NCBI RefSeq assembly: GCF_007483665.1 | Contig: NZ_VIQO01000023.1 | Span: 124,001 to 188,000, forward strand | Source of the DNA: Catellatospora sichuanensis | Lineage (GTDB): Bacteria; Actinomycetota; Actinomycetes; Mycobacteriales; Micromonosporaceae | Direction: 5' to 3' | DNA length: 64,000 nt | In this document: piece after piece, positions 43,688 to 53,113 of the stretch | Layout of the letters: each line of letters begins with the position of its first letter | How positions within the stretch are numbered: position 1 is the stretch's first letter | Notes under the pieces: model-generated | What the model was told of the DNA's origin: nothing | The model's database searches: none | The model's input: the letters and a program-made list of their open reading frames with translations, nothing else | Position numbers and translations under genes: made by a program

Positions 43688-44287
43688 ATGGCGCAACGCC
43701 TGCCCCGCCCGGTTTCGCTCTCCTCGTACCTGCTGATCGCCCTGGCGGCGGTCGCGCTGACCGATGCCGTCGTCTCGGCAGTCGGCCTGATCCGGCTCGA
43801 CGACGCGAAACCGGGGTTCCTGGCGTCGGTGCTCGCCCAGCAGGTCGCCGACCCGCAGCTGGTCGTGAAGACCGTGGAACAGGACCTGCGGTGGCATGCC
43901 GTGATCGCCGCGGCGATGCTGGTGGCCTTCGGCGTGCTGGGCCCGCTCATCCGCCGCCCGTATGCGATCGCCCGCAACCTGGTGTGGATCATCGGTTCGG
44001 TCGCCCTCTTCGTGCTCTCCTGCGCTGTCACCGCCAACTCCGACTACACGGCTCCGACCGACGGGATGCAGCGCTGGTGGGCGCTCACCGAACTCGGACT
44101 CCTACCGACCTGGCATCCCGGCATGCGCAGCGTATTGACCACGGCCGAACTCGCCCTGCTGATCCTGGGATGCCTGCAACTGCTCCGGCAGGACGCGATG
44201 GATCACTACCGCACGCAGACCGTCGAGCTCAGCCTGAGCACGGTGTTGGCCCGGCGGCAGGAACGGCTCGAACGCGAGGGCGCCTGA
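43688..44287 (+). CDS. Hypothetical four-helix membrane protein
   Basis: A 199-residue protein with hydrophobic segments at about 11-32, 70-88, 97-115 and 155-172 and a charged C-terminal tail (LARRQERLERE). GAAAGG is seen about 8 nt before ATG 43688. No family recognised. It is divergent from the large two-gene unit, with 233 bp between them in which no other feature was found. Confidence 0.65.
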   Translation: MAQRLPRPVSLSSYLLIALAAVALTDAVVSAVGLIRLDDAKPGFLASVLAQQVADPQLVVKTVEQDLRWHAVIAAAMLVAFGVLGPLIRRPYAIARNLVWIIGSVALFVLSCAVTANSDYTAPTDGMQRWWALTELGLLPTWHPGMRSVLTTAELALLILGCLQLLRQDAMDHYRTQTVELSLSTVLARRQERLEREGA

Positions 44288-44322
44288 GCCGGTCAGGGGA
44301 CCGCGCCCGGCTACGAGTCGCG

Positions 44323-44811
44323 CTAAAGGTAGTCGAAGTATCGAACCCACCAGCTGTTGTCCCCGGGCGAGAAGACAGCTGGGTCCCACGTGCCGTCGTA
44401 GCGTCGCCAGAGGGGACCTTCCGGGATATGGGTGTAGCCGAGTTCGGCGAGCGCCGCGCTTGCGCGATCGCGGTCGCCGGTGTGCAGCAGGTCTGCCGCC
44501 TCGGCATCGGTCCATACACCTGGGTTGTCGACGGCGAGGACGGCCAGTCCGCCGAAGTTGCTGACGACAATGACGAGTGGACGACCGGTCGCTGTCGCCG
44601 TAGCGGGGATGTCGATGCGGCCGTGGAGACTGGCGTCTTCCACATGGCGGTCCACCTCGCAACGGCAGCCGAACGCGGCGTCGAGCCGCTGTGCCAACCG
44701 CTCGAACCGTGCGCGCTCGGCGCGGTGGTCGTAGCCGATGGGATACTCCAGGCGATCGGGGTCGTCCAGGGATCGCAGCAGCTGCCAAAGCTGGGCGTCG
44801 TCGTTCAGCAC
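44323..44811 (-). CDS. Hypothetical soluble protein
   Basis: A 162-residue protein beginning at a GTG (VLNDDAQLWQLLRSLDDPDR), with LVIVVSNFGGLAVLAVDNPG in the middle and an aromatic C-terminus SWWVRYFDYL. Mixed alpha/beta, no membrane segment. Similar to uncharacterised actinomycete proteins of the same length in feel only. It lies convergent to the membrane-protein gene. Confidence 0.6.
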   Translation of the reverse strand: MLNDDAQLWQLLRSLDDPDRLEYPIGYDHRAERARFERLAQRLDAAFGCRCEVDRHVEDASLHGRIDIPATATATGRPLVIVVSNFGGLAVLAVDNPGVWTDAEAADLLHTGDRDRASAALAELGYTHIPEGPLWRRYDGTWDPAVFSPGDNSWWVRYFDYL

Positions 44812-44864
44812 GGGCTCATTGTGCCGCCGTCGGCGACCTGGGCGTCGGCCCGCGCCGACCGTGT

Positions 44865-45089
44865 TCACGGGCCGTCGAGGCCGAGCAGCTCGCCCGGGGT
44901 GCAGTCGAGCACGTCGCAGAGGGCGGTCAGGGTGCTGAAGCGGATGGCGCGGGCGTGGCCGTTCTTCAGGACGGAGAGGTTGGCCACGGTGACCCCGACC
45001 CGGGCGGACAGCTCCACCAGCGTCATGCCGCGCGCGGCCAGCAGTTCGTCGAGGTGCACCATGATCCGGTGTTCGGTCGGCTCCCCCAT
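44865..45089 (-). CDS. YozG-like XRE/Cro HTH regulator
   Basis: A 74-residue protein consisting mainly of a Cro-type HTH: MVHLDELLAARGMTLVELSA, then VGVTVANLSVLKNGHARAIR and LTALCDVLDCTPGELL. The combination with an upstream DUF2975 gene, overlapping by TGATG, is a standard pair. It probably binds the twin operator at 45708-45742 and represses both genes. Confidence 0.88.
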   Translation of the reverse strand: MGEPTEHRIMVHLDELLAARGMTLVELSARVGVTVANLSVLKNGHARAIRFSTLTALCDVLDCTPGELLGLDGP

Positions 45090-45691
45090 CAGATGACGGT
45101 GTCCAGTTCCGCGCGCATGGCCACACCCCGCGAGATGAGCTGCGCGAACGCGGCGAAGATGAAGCCGACCGCGAGCCAGCCCAACGGCGACTGCTCGGGA
45201 TCGACCCTGGCTCCGGAGCTGAGCATGGTCGCCGACAGCAGCCACATCGCCACGTTGCCGACCGCCCATACGCCGAGACCGCCGAAGGCCGTGATCTTCG
45301 CGACCAGGATCAGCTCCCGGACCGTCCGCGTGGTGAACGGGTCGGTGTCCCGTGCTGATCTCAGCAGTTCCGACAGCCGGCGCGCGACTTCGGCGGCCAG
45401 CAGCAGGCCGGGCAGGACGGTGGCCAGGTAGAGCATCCGCTGCGCCAGTGTCGGGTCGGTGACCTCGAAGACGACCTTGCCGAGCGGGTCGACCACGACG
45501 CCCGGCACGACGCCGCCGATCCGGTCGAGGCCGGACAGCAGTTCGGTCGGCAGCGCCAGGGCGACCGGCGATCCGGGGATGAACGCGATCACGAACAGCG
45601 CGACGCCGACGCATAGCGCCGCGATGTAGACGAACGTGGCCGTCCCCTGTAACCGTCCCAGCCACTTCGTGAGCTGCTTGCCTTCACCCAT
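45089..45691 (-). CDS. DUF2975 membrane protein
   Basis: A 200-residue protein with four membrane helices (about residues 20-42, 78-105, 135-158 and 170-190) and the DUF2975 pattern DTDPFTTRTVRELILVAKIT between helices 2 and 3. ATG 45691 is chosen; the frame to 45727 would begin within the operator. Function unknown. Confidence 0.82.
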   Translation of the reverse strand: MGEGKQLTKWLGRLQGTATFVYIAALCVGVALFVIAFIPGSPVALALPTELLSGLDRIGGVVPGVVVDPLGKVVFEVTDPTLAQRMLYLATVLPGLLLAAEVARRLSELLRSARDTDPFTTRTVRELILVAKITAFGGLGVWAVGNVAMWLLSATMLSSGARVDPEQSPLGWLAVGFIFAAFAQLISRGVAMRAELDTVI

Positions 45692-45707
45692 GACGGCCTC
45701 CCGGTCA

Positions 45708-45742
45708 TATCGAAAAACGATACGCATATCGAAAAACGATAT
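45708..45742 (-). promoter_or_regulatory. Twin operator of the DUF2975/YozG pair
   Basis: Two copies of TATCG-AAAAA-CGATA at 45708-45722 and 45727-45741, centre spacing 19 bp, directly upstream of the DUF2975 start. The second is extended to ATATCG..CGATAT. Near two helical turns apart, they suit two dimers of the small HTH protein. Confidence 0.75.
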
Positions 45743-45778
45743 GCCGGTACGCCGTGCGCGTCAAGCTCGCCTGGCGGC

Positions 45779-45808
45779 GAGCGGGTGCCGGTGGTCCGGC
45801 ACCCGCTC
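45779..45808 (-). terminator. Terminator of the GH114/GH135 operon
   Basis: GAGCGGGTGCCGG (45779-45791) and CCGGCACCCGCTC (45796-45808) form a perfect 13-bp stem with a 4-nt loop, 10 nt beyond the stop of the GH114-like gene. Confidence 0.85.
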
Positions 45809-45817
45809 GGCCGGGCG

Positions 45818-47325
45818 TCAGTTCAGCAGGGTCACCACGGGGAACGTGCCGCTCGCGATCGGCAGGCGCTCAGTGGTGTTGTTCTTGATGTAGCCGAGGC
45901 GGAACTGAGCGCCGGGGCTCAGGCCCAGGCTCGCCAGCGGCACGGCCGCCTCGATGACGGTGTCGTTGCGGACGAACGTCACCGCGCCCAGCGGAGTCCA
46001 GGACCAGCCGCTGCCGCCGTGGTCGTACAGGTTGGCGTTCTCCAGCATGTAGTCACCGCCGGACGGGTTGGTCCAGCCGGCCGCGTTGTAGCCGGTGCCG
46101 GAGTTGTTGTCGGTGTTCAGGAAGAACTGGCCGAGCACGTTCAGGCCGGTGCCCTTGACGCACAGGTAGAGCGTCGTGCCGTTGTTGGTCACCGACACCG
46201 ACTGCACGCCGGTGCCGCCGGACAGCGCCGGTGTCACGCTCGCCCAGTCGCCGGCCGAGCCGTCGACGGTGATGGCCGGATAGCCGCCGCCGGACGACGC
46301 CGTGGTGAAGGTGCCGTTGGGGCTGTTCGTGGTGCCGCCGGCCGAGACCGAACGCACCCGGAACTGGTACGCCGTGCCCGGCGACAGCCCCGACAACGTC
46401 ACCGAGTGACTGGTCACGTTGCTCGCACCGGTCGCCGTCGAGCCGTAGGCGGTGGAGGTGCCGTACTCCACCACCGACGACGACGCCACGTCCGTGGTCC
46501 AGGTGACCGTCGCACCGGTGCTGGTGACATCGGCGTACTGGACGTTGCTGACGACCGGTGCGCCGCCCCCGCCGCCGGAGCCGTTGAGCAGGGTCACCAC
46601 CGGGAACGTGCCGCTCGCGGCCGGGAGCCGGTCGGTGGCGGAGTTGTTCTTCAGGTAGCCCGCCCGCAGCTGTGCGCCGGGGCTCAGCCCCAGCGTGGAC
46701 AGCGGGATCGCCGCCTCGGCCGCGGTGTCGTTGCGGACGAAGGTGACCGCGCCCAGCGACGTCCAGGCCCAGCCGCCACCGGCATGGCGGTACAGGTTGC
46801 CGTTCTCGAGCATGTAGTCCGCGCCGGACGGGTTGCTCCAGCCGGTGGCGTTGTACCCGGTGGCGGGGTTGTTGTCGGTGTTCAGGAAGAACTGGCTGAA
46901 CACGTTGAGCCCCGTGCCGCGAGCGAGCAGGTAGAGGTTGGTGGCGTTGTTGGCCACCGACACCGACTGCACGGTGGTGCTGCCGGTCATCGCCGGGGTG
47001 ATGCTCCCCCAGTCCCCGACCGACCCGTCGACCGTGATCGCCGGATAGGAACCGCCGGACGAGGCCGTGGTGAACGTGCCGTTGGGGCTGTTCGTAGTGC
47101 CGCCGGCCGAGACCGACCGGACCCGGAACTGGTATGCCGTGCCCGGCGACAGCCCCGACAACGTCACCGAATGGCTGGTCACGTTGCTCGCACCGGTCGC
47201 CGTCGAGCCGTAGGCGGTCGAGGTGCCGTACTCGACGACCGACGACGACGCGACGTTCGTGGTCCAGGTGACCGTGGCGCCGGTGCTGGTGACGTTCGAG
47301 TACTGCACGTTCGAGATGACCGGTG
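45818..47325 (-). repeat. Tandem 765-bp Fn3-CBM duplication inside the GH114-like gene
   Basis: The unit encoding fibronectin III plus CBM occurs twice, offset by exactly 765 bp (45818-46560 and 46583-47325). The Fn3 halves are nearly identical (SSSVVEYGTSTAYGSTATGA in both), the CBM halves less so, which implies recent duplication or gene conversion. Confidence 0.85.
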
Positions 47326-49411
47326 GCTGCGCTGGGGGCGGCGAGCTGGACGGCGTCGGGGACGCCGACGGTGGGGTGCCGCCGCCCGGCACGGTGAACT
47401 TGACCGACGAGCCGCCGAAGTTGGCCACCCGCAGCCACGTCCACACCTCGGTGCCCGCCATCGAGGCCGGGAAGACGTAGTCGCGGTCGAACTCGAACTC
47501 GGCGCGGGTGCCCGACTGCACCACCCGCACCGGCCAGCCGCGGTTGGTCGGCGCGCTGGGGCTGCTGAACTTGAACACGTCGCCCTGGCCCGCCCCGGCG
47601 TGCGGTAGCAGGTATGCCTGGTTCAGGTTCTCCAGGTAGAGGCGCGAGTCGGGCGAGGTGGGCCAGGACGGCTGCCAGCCCGTCGGCCCGTCCTTGTCGT
47701 AGTCGAAGTAGATCATCTCCTGGGCGAGGCTGATGGTCTGCTTCGCCTCGACCATCATGAAGAACCGGTTGCCCACGAACTTCACGTACACCTTGGTGAT
47801 GCCCTTGGCGTTGGCGCCCGCGGGATCGCTGAAGATCGGCGTCTCCGCGGACCACTCCCCCACGGTCCCGTCGGCCACGAAACCGCCGTAGAGGTTCGTC
47901 GGATGTGCCCCGGCCTGGCTGGGCGAGGCCAGCCCCTGGGCGTCGAGCCAGTTCTTGGCGTCGTCGTAGACCGCCGAGTTGAAGTGGTTCGCGCCGGAGA
48001 CGTCGTAACCGAGGTAGCCCGAGTTGTTGACGACCTCGTTCATCCACTTCTGGGTGCTCGCGGCGGGCACCCGGAAGTCGATGATGGCGACGTTGAAGCC
48101 GTCGGCCTGGTCGGCCTGGGCGTCGACGTACTCCTTCCAGAAGCCGCCGAAGTTGTCGCGGCTGCGATAGGTCGGCGAGGCCGGGTTGGTGTTCCAGTTG
48201 GCCTCGAAGCCGGGGCTGGTGTCGTAGAAGCCGGGGATGTACGTGTTGTAGTACCAGGACTCGGTCACGAAGATGTTGATCGCGTGCCGGTAGCGGGCCG
48301 CGAACTGCGAGGTGCCCTCGTCGGGGTTGAAGTACCAGTAGCCCCGGTTGGAGGCGACGACCTTGCTCGGGTCGACCGCTTTGATCTTCTCCACCAGGTC
48401 GACCATGCCGCCCGCGGTGAACCCGAAGTTGCCGCGCGGCCCCCAGGAGATGCCCGGTCCCGCGCCGCCGACCGGGTCGGGGGTGTCCACGGTGTCGAGG
48501 AAGACCCCGTCGTAGTCGCCGTCGTGCACGATCTTGTCGACCTGGTACGTGACGAACTTCTGCCAGGCCGGGTCGCCGCCGTTGATGTAACCGCCGCCGT
48601 ACGTCGGGTTGACGTCGACGGTGCCGTCGCCGTCCTTCCAGTAGCCGCCGTACAGGTAGCGGCTGTCGTTGACCCAGGTGCCCTGCTGGTCGAGATACCA
48701 CGGCATGACGCCGTTGTTGCGCCAGGTCAGGCGGTTGCCCCAGGACGAGTAGTTCGCGCCGATAGAGGTGCCCGCGTAGTTCGCGTAGCCGTCGGCGTAG
48801 GTGCCGTCCGGGGTCGCGCCGCCCTCGACGTTGAGGTAGGAGCCGGACGCGTTGTAGTTCCACGGGTTCGGGCCGTGCAGCGGGCCGGACGGGCCGCTGT
48901 GGCCTGCCGGGAGAAGGCCCAGGTCGATGCCCTTCTGGATGGTCATGTGCCCGCTGTGGCCGGGGATGATCGTCGGCAGCATCTCGCCGACCGACAGGTA
49001 GCCGAGCACGATCGCGTCGTCGGCGCTGCCGAGCACCCCGTCGACGCCGCGTTTGATCTCCTGGACCTGCGCGGAGGTGACCGACTCGAAGTAGAAGTGG
49101 TCGGCGGTCACGTTCAGCACGCGCAGCGTCGGTTCGAGGACGACCAGGTCGTACGCCTTGAGCTGGTTGACTTTCGCCTGGTCGAGTGCGCCGTACCAGA
49201 ACGCGGTGCGGCTGTTCGCGCCGAGCGTGGGGACCTTGCCGTAGAACGGGGTCCGGCCGATCTCGAAGCCGGCCGCGGCCGCCGGGGCCGCCGTGACGGC
49301 GACGATCCCGGCGGTCAGCGCGGTGACGGCTGCCAGGGCTCCAGCAAGCAGCCTGGCCCGGACGCGGCGTGCGGTTGAAGTGGTGCGGTGCGGATGAGCT
49401 CTGTCGTTCAT
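45818..49411 (-). CDS. Secreted GH114-like endo-alpha-1,4-polygalactosaminidase, multimodular
   Basis: An 1197-residue exoprotein. Signal peptide about 1-47 (ending APAAAA). Residues 48 to about 490 form a GH114/TM1410-type barrel: YDLVVLEPTLR, VLGYLSVGEM, DYDGVFLDTVDTPD and VASNRGYWYF are the strand ends with conserved acids. A beta-sandwich (DOMON/CBM9-like) at about 515-650, a Pro/Ser linker, then two tandem units of fibronectin III plus CBM-like domain (765 bp each). GH114 cleaves alpha-1,4-galactosamine-containing polymers. It is the last gene of the five-gene operon, 25 bp after the GH135-like gene. The precise bond cut is inferred from family. Confidence 0.8.
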   Translation of the reverse strand: MNDRAHPHRTTSTARRVRARLLAGALAAVTALTAGIVAVTAAPAAAAGFEIGRTPFYGKVPTLGANSRTAFWYGALDQAKVNQLKAYDLVVLEPTLRVLNVTADHFYFESVTSAQVQEIKRGVDGVLGSADDAIVLGYLSVGEMLPTIIPGHSGHMTIQKGIDLGLLPAGHSGPSGPLHGPNPWNYNASGSYLNVEGGATPDGTYADGYANYAGTSIGANYSSWGNRLTWRNNGVMPWYLDQQGTWVNDSRYLYGGYWKDGDGTVDVNPTYGGGYINGGDPAWQKFVTYQVDKIVHDGDYDGVFLDTVDTPDPVGGAGPGISWGPRGNFGFTAGGMVDLVEKIKAVDPSKVVASNRGYWYFNPDEGTSQFAARYRHAINIFVTESWYYNTYIPGFYDTSPGFEANWNTNPASPTYRSRDNFGGFWKEYVDAQADQADGFNVAIIDFRVPAASTQKWMNEVVNNSGYLGYDVSGANHFNSAVYDDAKNWLDAQGLASPSQAGAHPTNLYGGFVADGTVGEWSAETPIFSDPAGANAKGITKVYVKFVGNRFFMMVEAKQTISLAQEMIYFDYDKDGPTGWQPSWPTSPDSRLYLENLNQAYLLPHAGAGQGDVFKFSSPSAPTNRGWPVRVVQSGTRAEFEFDRDYVFPASMAGTEVWTWLRVANFGGSSVKFTVPGGGTPPSASPTPSSSPPPAQPPVISNVQYSNVTSTGATVTWTTNVASSSVVEYGTSTAYGSTATGASNVTSHSVTLSGLSPGTAYQFRVRSVSAGGTTNSPNGTFTTASSGGSYPAITVDGSVGDWGSITPAMTGSTTVQSVSVANNATNLYLLARGTGLNVFSQFFLNTDNNPATGYNATGWSNPSGADYMLENGNLYRHAGGGWAWTSLGAVTFVRNDTAAEAAIPLSTLGLSPGAQLRAGYLKNNSATDRLPAASGTFPVVTLLNGSGGGGGAPVVSNVQYADVTSTGATVTWTTDVASSSVVEYGTSTAYGSTATGASNVTSHSVTLSGLSPGTAYQFRVRSVSAGGTTNSPNGTFTTASSGGGYPAITVDGSAGDWASVTPALSGGTGVQSVSVTNNGTTLYLCVKGTGLNVLGQFFLNTDNNSGTGYNAAGWTNPSGGDYMLENANLYDHGGSGWSWTPLGAVTFVRNDTVIEAAVPLASLGLSPGAQFRLGYIKNNTTERLPIASGTFPVVTLLN

Positions 49412-49436
49412 GGCACCTCGCCTCTGAGAAAACGGA

Positions 49437-51287
49437 TCAGCTGACGGTGATCACTGCGGTGTAGATCTCCGGCGAGCTGCCGGAGCCGTGGAACACCACC
49501 CGGTGCGGGCCGGGCGGCAGGCCGCCGAGCACGTCCTGCAGCACGGCCGTGGGCACGCGCCAGACGTAGCGGTCGTCGTCGCTGGACACCAGCGGGCTCG
49601 GCCCGTCGACCGGCGCCCAGCTCCAGCCGGTGCCGGTGTGGCGGTAGAACCAGGCGTTCTCGATGAGCAGGTCCGCACCGATGCCCGCGGTGGCGAACCC
49701 GGTGCTCACGTCGTTGTCGACGTCGATGAACAGGTGGTGGAAGTCGAACGGCAGGTTGTACTGCGCCTGGTAGGTGACGTCGGCGGCGCCGACCGCTCCG
49801 GACGCGTCGGTGATCGGGTCACCCGAGGGCGCCGTCGTGCTCACGGTGAGCGGCCCGGTGGCGGCCGAGCGGTTCCCGCTGCGATCGCGGGCGTACACGG
49901 CGAAGCTGTACGCCGTGCCCGGCTCCAGCCCGCTGACCGGCACGGTGACCGTGTCCCCCTGCGTGACCAGCCACGACGGCAGCGACAGCAGCGGCTGCCC
50001 GTCGACCTCCACCTCATAGCCCGCGAGGTCCGGCTCGGCCGACGCGGTCCAGGCCAGCCGCACGCTGGCGACCTTGGTCTCCGCCGCGTGCAGCCCGGCC
50101 GGGGCAGCGGGCCGCTGCCCGTCACCGGGCGGCGTGGCCAGGGTCAGCGCCCGGCCGGGCGCGGAGACGTTGCCCGCCGCGTCGTGCGCGCTGACCGTGA
50201 TCCGGTACGTCCGGCCCGGGTCGAGGCCGGACAGCGTCGCCACCGGCAGCGCACTCACCGATCCGGTCACCCGCACCCCGTCGACGTGCACGTCGTAGCC
50301 GGTGACCCGGCCGTGCGGGTCGGCGGCGGGCAGCCATGCGACGACGGCCTCGGTCGGGCCGGACCGGACCGGGAACGGCGTGCCGAACACCCTCGGCTCG
50401 GCGCTGTCCGAGCCGCCGTCCGACGCGGTCGCGAGCTGCTGTGTCCAGTAGTCCTGCGGCGGCAGCGAGTCCCAGGGGTTGGCCAGCACGTCCGGGGTGA
50501 CGTACAGGTAGCCGGCGTTGCGCTGCTTGCTGAGGGCGACCGTGTTCGCGAGCTGAGTGGCGGTGTCGGTGGCGTGCACCAGGTGCCACAGCTTGCGCGG
50601 GTCGAGCGCCCGGTGCCAGGTCGGCGGCTGCCAGCCGAGGTACGTCTCGTAGGTGCCCTCGAACGTGAGGATCACGTCGGCGGCGTCAGCGTAGCAGGGC
50701 TCGGTGTCGATCCCGGGGTTGATCACCGTGAACGCGCCGGGGTCGGCCTTCTTGGTGTGCCGGTCGAGCATCCGGTAGGTGTCGACGTAGGTGTCCTGCG
50801 GGCCGCAGACGTTCTGCACCTCGTCGAAGAAGATCCCGGCGAGCCCGTCCGCGCCGTAGAGGCGGTACCAGGTGGCCGTGTCCTGCTGGACCTGCGCCGC
50901 CCAGGCGGCCGGGGTGGTCTCGTTGAGCCTGGTCGCGCGGCCGGTGCTGCCGAGGTAGCCGGTGGCGACGTAGCCGAGCACGCGTACCCCCGCGGCCTTG
51001 GCGGCGGCGATGGCGGCGGCGTAGTTCGGGTCGCGGGTCTTGCCGGGGCCGGAGAACGGGTTCGCGACTGCGATCCCGACGCCCGGGGTGTTCATGCGCT
51101 GCCAGAGGGCGGCGCCGTCGCCGCCCGGGTAGAAGTATGCGGGCACCGCAAGCTGCTGCGCGATCCCGTCCGGGGCGGCGGCTTGGCCGGGTGCCGCCGG
51201 GGTGAGGACGGTGAGCAGTGCGATGATCAGTGCTGATAGAGCCGCCGCCCGAGGGTGCAGGCGTCCGCGGCCATGCCGTTGCAGCAT
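49437..51287 (-). CDS. Secreted GH135/spherulin-4-like glycosidase with Fn3 and CBM-like domains
   Basis: A 616-residue exoprotein: signal peptide about 1-38, then a spherulation-specific family 4 domain (about 45-285) with LAVPAYFYPGGDGAALWQRM, VLGYVATGYLG, GIFFDEVQNVCG and VINPGIDTEP; two fibronectin III domains (about 295-385 and 392-485); and a C-terminal beta-sandwich (about 490-616) akin to the CBM-like modules of the GH114-like protein (FIDVDNDVSTGFATAGIGAD). Fungal Sph3 (GH135) is an endo-alpha-1,4-N-acetylgalactosaminidase acting on galactosaminogalactan. It lies between the importer genes and the GH114-like gene. Confidence 0.8.
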   Translation of the reverse strand: MLQRHGRGRLHPRAAALSALIIALLTVLTPAAPGQAAAPDGIAQQLAVPAYFYPGGDGAALWQRMNTPGVGIAVANPFSGPGKTRDPNYAAAIAAAKAAGVRVLGYVATGYLGSTGRATRLNETTPAAWAAQVQQDTATWYRLYGADGLAGIFFDEVQNVCGPQDTYVDTYRMLDRHTKKADPGAFTVINPGIDTEPCYADAADVILTFEGTYETYLGWQPPTWHRALDPRKLWHLVHATDTATQLANTVALSKQRNAGYLYVTPDVLANPWDSLPPQDYWTQQLATASDGGSDSAEPRVFGTPFPVRSGPTEAVVAWLPAADPHGRVTGYDVHVDGVRVTGSVSALPVATLSGLDPGRTYRITVSAHDAAGNVSAPGRALTLATPPGDGQRPAAPAGLHAAETKVASVRLAWTASAEPDLAGYEVEVDGQPLLSLPSWLVTQGDTVTVPVSGLEPGTAYSFAVYARDRSGNRSAATGPLTVSTTAPSGDPITDASGAVGAADVTYQAQYNLPFDFHHLFIDVDNDVSTGFATAGIGADLLIENAWFYRHTGTGWSWAPVDGPSPLVSSDDDRYVWRVPTAVLQDVLGGLPPGPHRVVFHGSGSSPEIYTAVITVS

Positions 51288-51315
51288 GGTCGTGTCTCCG
51301 ATCTGGGGTATGGGG

Positions 51316-52134
51316 TCAGCCCTTGTTGCCGCTGAAGGCGATGCCTTGGATGAAGTGGCGCTGCATCACGGTGAACAGCACGATGACGGGCAGCGAGGCG
51401 AGCAGGGAACCGGCCATGAGCACCGGGTAGTCGGTCTGGAACTGGCCCTGCAGCGAGGCCAGGCCCGCCGACAGGGTCATCTTCTCCGGGTCGGTGTTGA
51501 CGATCAGGGGCCAGAACAGGTCGTTCCAGGACGCCAGCACGGTCAGGATGCCCAGCGCCAGCAGGCCCGGCTTGGCCAGCGGCAGCATGACCGACCAGTA
51601 GATGCGCAGCGGGCCGGCCCCGTCGAGGCGGGCCGCCTCGTCGAGCTCCTTGGGCAGGCCGAGGAAGAACTGGCGCAGCAGGAAGACGCCGAACGCGGAG
51701 AACAGGCCGGGCACGATCACCGCGGCGAGGGTGTTCAGCCAGCCCAGGTCGGCCATGATCTCGTACTGCGGGATGACGAACAGCGGCGGCGGCACCATCA
51801 GCACGGACAGGAACAGCCCGAAGATCAGGCCGCGGCCGGGGAAGCGCAACCGCGCGAACGCGTACGCCGCCATGGAGCAGAACAGCAGCTGCCCGGCGGT
51901 GCGCGCGGCGGCGATCAGCGCGGTGTTGAGGAACTGGTCGCCGAAGGGCAGCAGTTCGAACACCGCGGTGTAGTTGGACCAGCGCCAGTCCGGCGCGAGG
52001 GTCGGCGGCACCCTGGTGGCGCTGGTCAGCGTCTTCAGGGAGGTGAGCAACTGCCAGACGAACGGGATCACCATCACCGTCGCCCCGAGGAGCAGGGTGA
52101 GGTGGGTGCCGGTCATGCGGCGCCGGTCAGCCAT
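51316..52134 (-). CDS. ABC sugar permease, MalG-like
   Basis: A 272-residue protein with six helices; EAA loop LDEAARLDGAGPLRIYWSVMLP (about 158-179). It makes the channel with the product of 52127-53104, whose stop overlaps this start by 8 bp. It serves import of oligosaccharides made by the two glycosidases encoded next (inference). Confidence 0.9.
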   Translation of the reverse strand: MADRRRMTGTHLTLLLGATVMVIPFVWQLLTSLKTLTSATRVPPTLAPDWRWSNYTAVFELLPFGDQFLNTALIAAARTAGQLLFCSMAAYAFARLRFPGRGLIFGLFLSVLMVPPPLFVIPQYEIMADLGWLNTLAAVIVPGLFSAFGVFLLRQFFLGLPKELDEAARLDGAGPLRIYWSVMLPLAKPGLLALGILTVLASWNDLFWPLIVNTDPEKMTLSAGLASLQGQFQTDYPVLMAGSLLASLPVIVLFTVMQRHFIQGIAFSGNKG

Positions 52135-53104
52135 AGTGCACCCACCGCTTCTGGAGTCGGAACTGGATCGCGGTGAAGACCACGATGAGCACGAGCAGCG
52201 CCATCACGATCGCCGCGGCGTAGCCCCGGTCGTTGGTGTAGAACGCCTTGTCGTAGAACAGCCCCACCACGGTCTGGATGCGCGGCATGGCGGGGTTGGC
52301 GCGGGCCGCCTGGCCGCTGCCGGCCATCACGTAGACCAGGTCGAACAGCTGCAGGGAGCCGATCACCGAAAGCACCGAGACGAAGAAGAGCGACGGTGAC
52401 AGCAGCGGCAGAGTGACCCGGCGGAACTGCGCCACCGGGCCGGCTCCGTCGATCTCGGCCGCTTCGTAGTACTCACGCGGGATCGCCTGCAGGCCGGCCA
52501 GGAACACCACGATGTTGTAGCCGAGGCTCGCCCAGATGCAGACGGCCACCAGCGCGTAGAGCGCGGTCGCCGGGTCGGCGATCCAGTGCGGGCCCTCCAC
52601 CCCGATCAGCGACAGTACGTAGTTGACCAGGCCGAAGTCACCGTTGTAGAGCCAGCGCCACACCATCGCGACGGCGACCGGCATGGTCACCACGGGCAGG
52701 AAGAACAGTGCCCGGTACACCGAGACTCCGCGCAGCCGGGGCCGGTTTAGCAGTGCCGCGAACACGATCGCCACCGGGATGCCGAGCAGGCCGAGCAGCG
52801 CGAACAGCAGGGTGTTGCCCAGCGCCTGCAGCACCTCCTCGTCGGCGAGGAGAGTGCGGTAGTTGTCCAGGCCGATCCACTCGTGCCCGCCGAACGGGCC
52901 CCACTCCGTGAAGGAGAAGTACCCGGTCTGCAGCACCGGCCACAGGTAGAACACGGCCAGGCCCAGCCCGGTCGGTGCGATGAGCAGGTATGCCCATCCG
53001 GCTTCGGCTCCCCGGTGGCGCCACTGGCGTCGCCGCCGGGCGGGCACCGGGGCGGGCACCGCGGTGCGGACGTCGTCCGCGGTGCCCGTCACGGTAGCGG
53101 TCAT
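52127..53104 (-). CDS. ABC sugar permease, MalF-like
   Basis: A 325-residue protein with a cytoplasmic N-terminus of about 35 residues and six helices; EAA loop YYEAAEIDGAGPVAQFRRVTLP (about 215-236). It begins 9 bp after the binding-protein stop. No ATPase gene is present in the operon. Confidence 0.9.
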   Translation of the reverse strand: MTATVTGTADDVRTAVPAPVPARRRRQWRHRGAEAGWAYLLIAPTGLGLAVFYLWPVLQTGYFSFTEWGPFGGHEWIGLDNYRTLLADEEVLQALGNTLLFALLGLLGIPVAIVFAALLNRPRLRGVSVYRALFFLPVVTMPVAVAMVWRWLYNGDFGLVNYVLSLIGVEGPHWIADPATALYALVAVCIWASLGYNIVVFLAGLQAIPREYYEAAEIDGAGPVAQFRRVTLPLLSPSLFFVSVLSVIGSLQLFDLVYVMAGSGQAARANPAMPRIQTVVGLFYDKAFYTNDRGYAAAIVMALLVLIVVFTAIQFRLQKRWVHYG

Positions 53105-53113
53105 GATGCGGTC

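Noticed and set aside
46053-48863. 936-codon frame in the GH114-like gene
   Set aside because: Arg/Gly-rich out-of-frame shadow of the same strand; the GH114 frame has signal peptide and domains.
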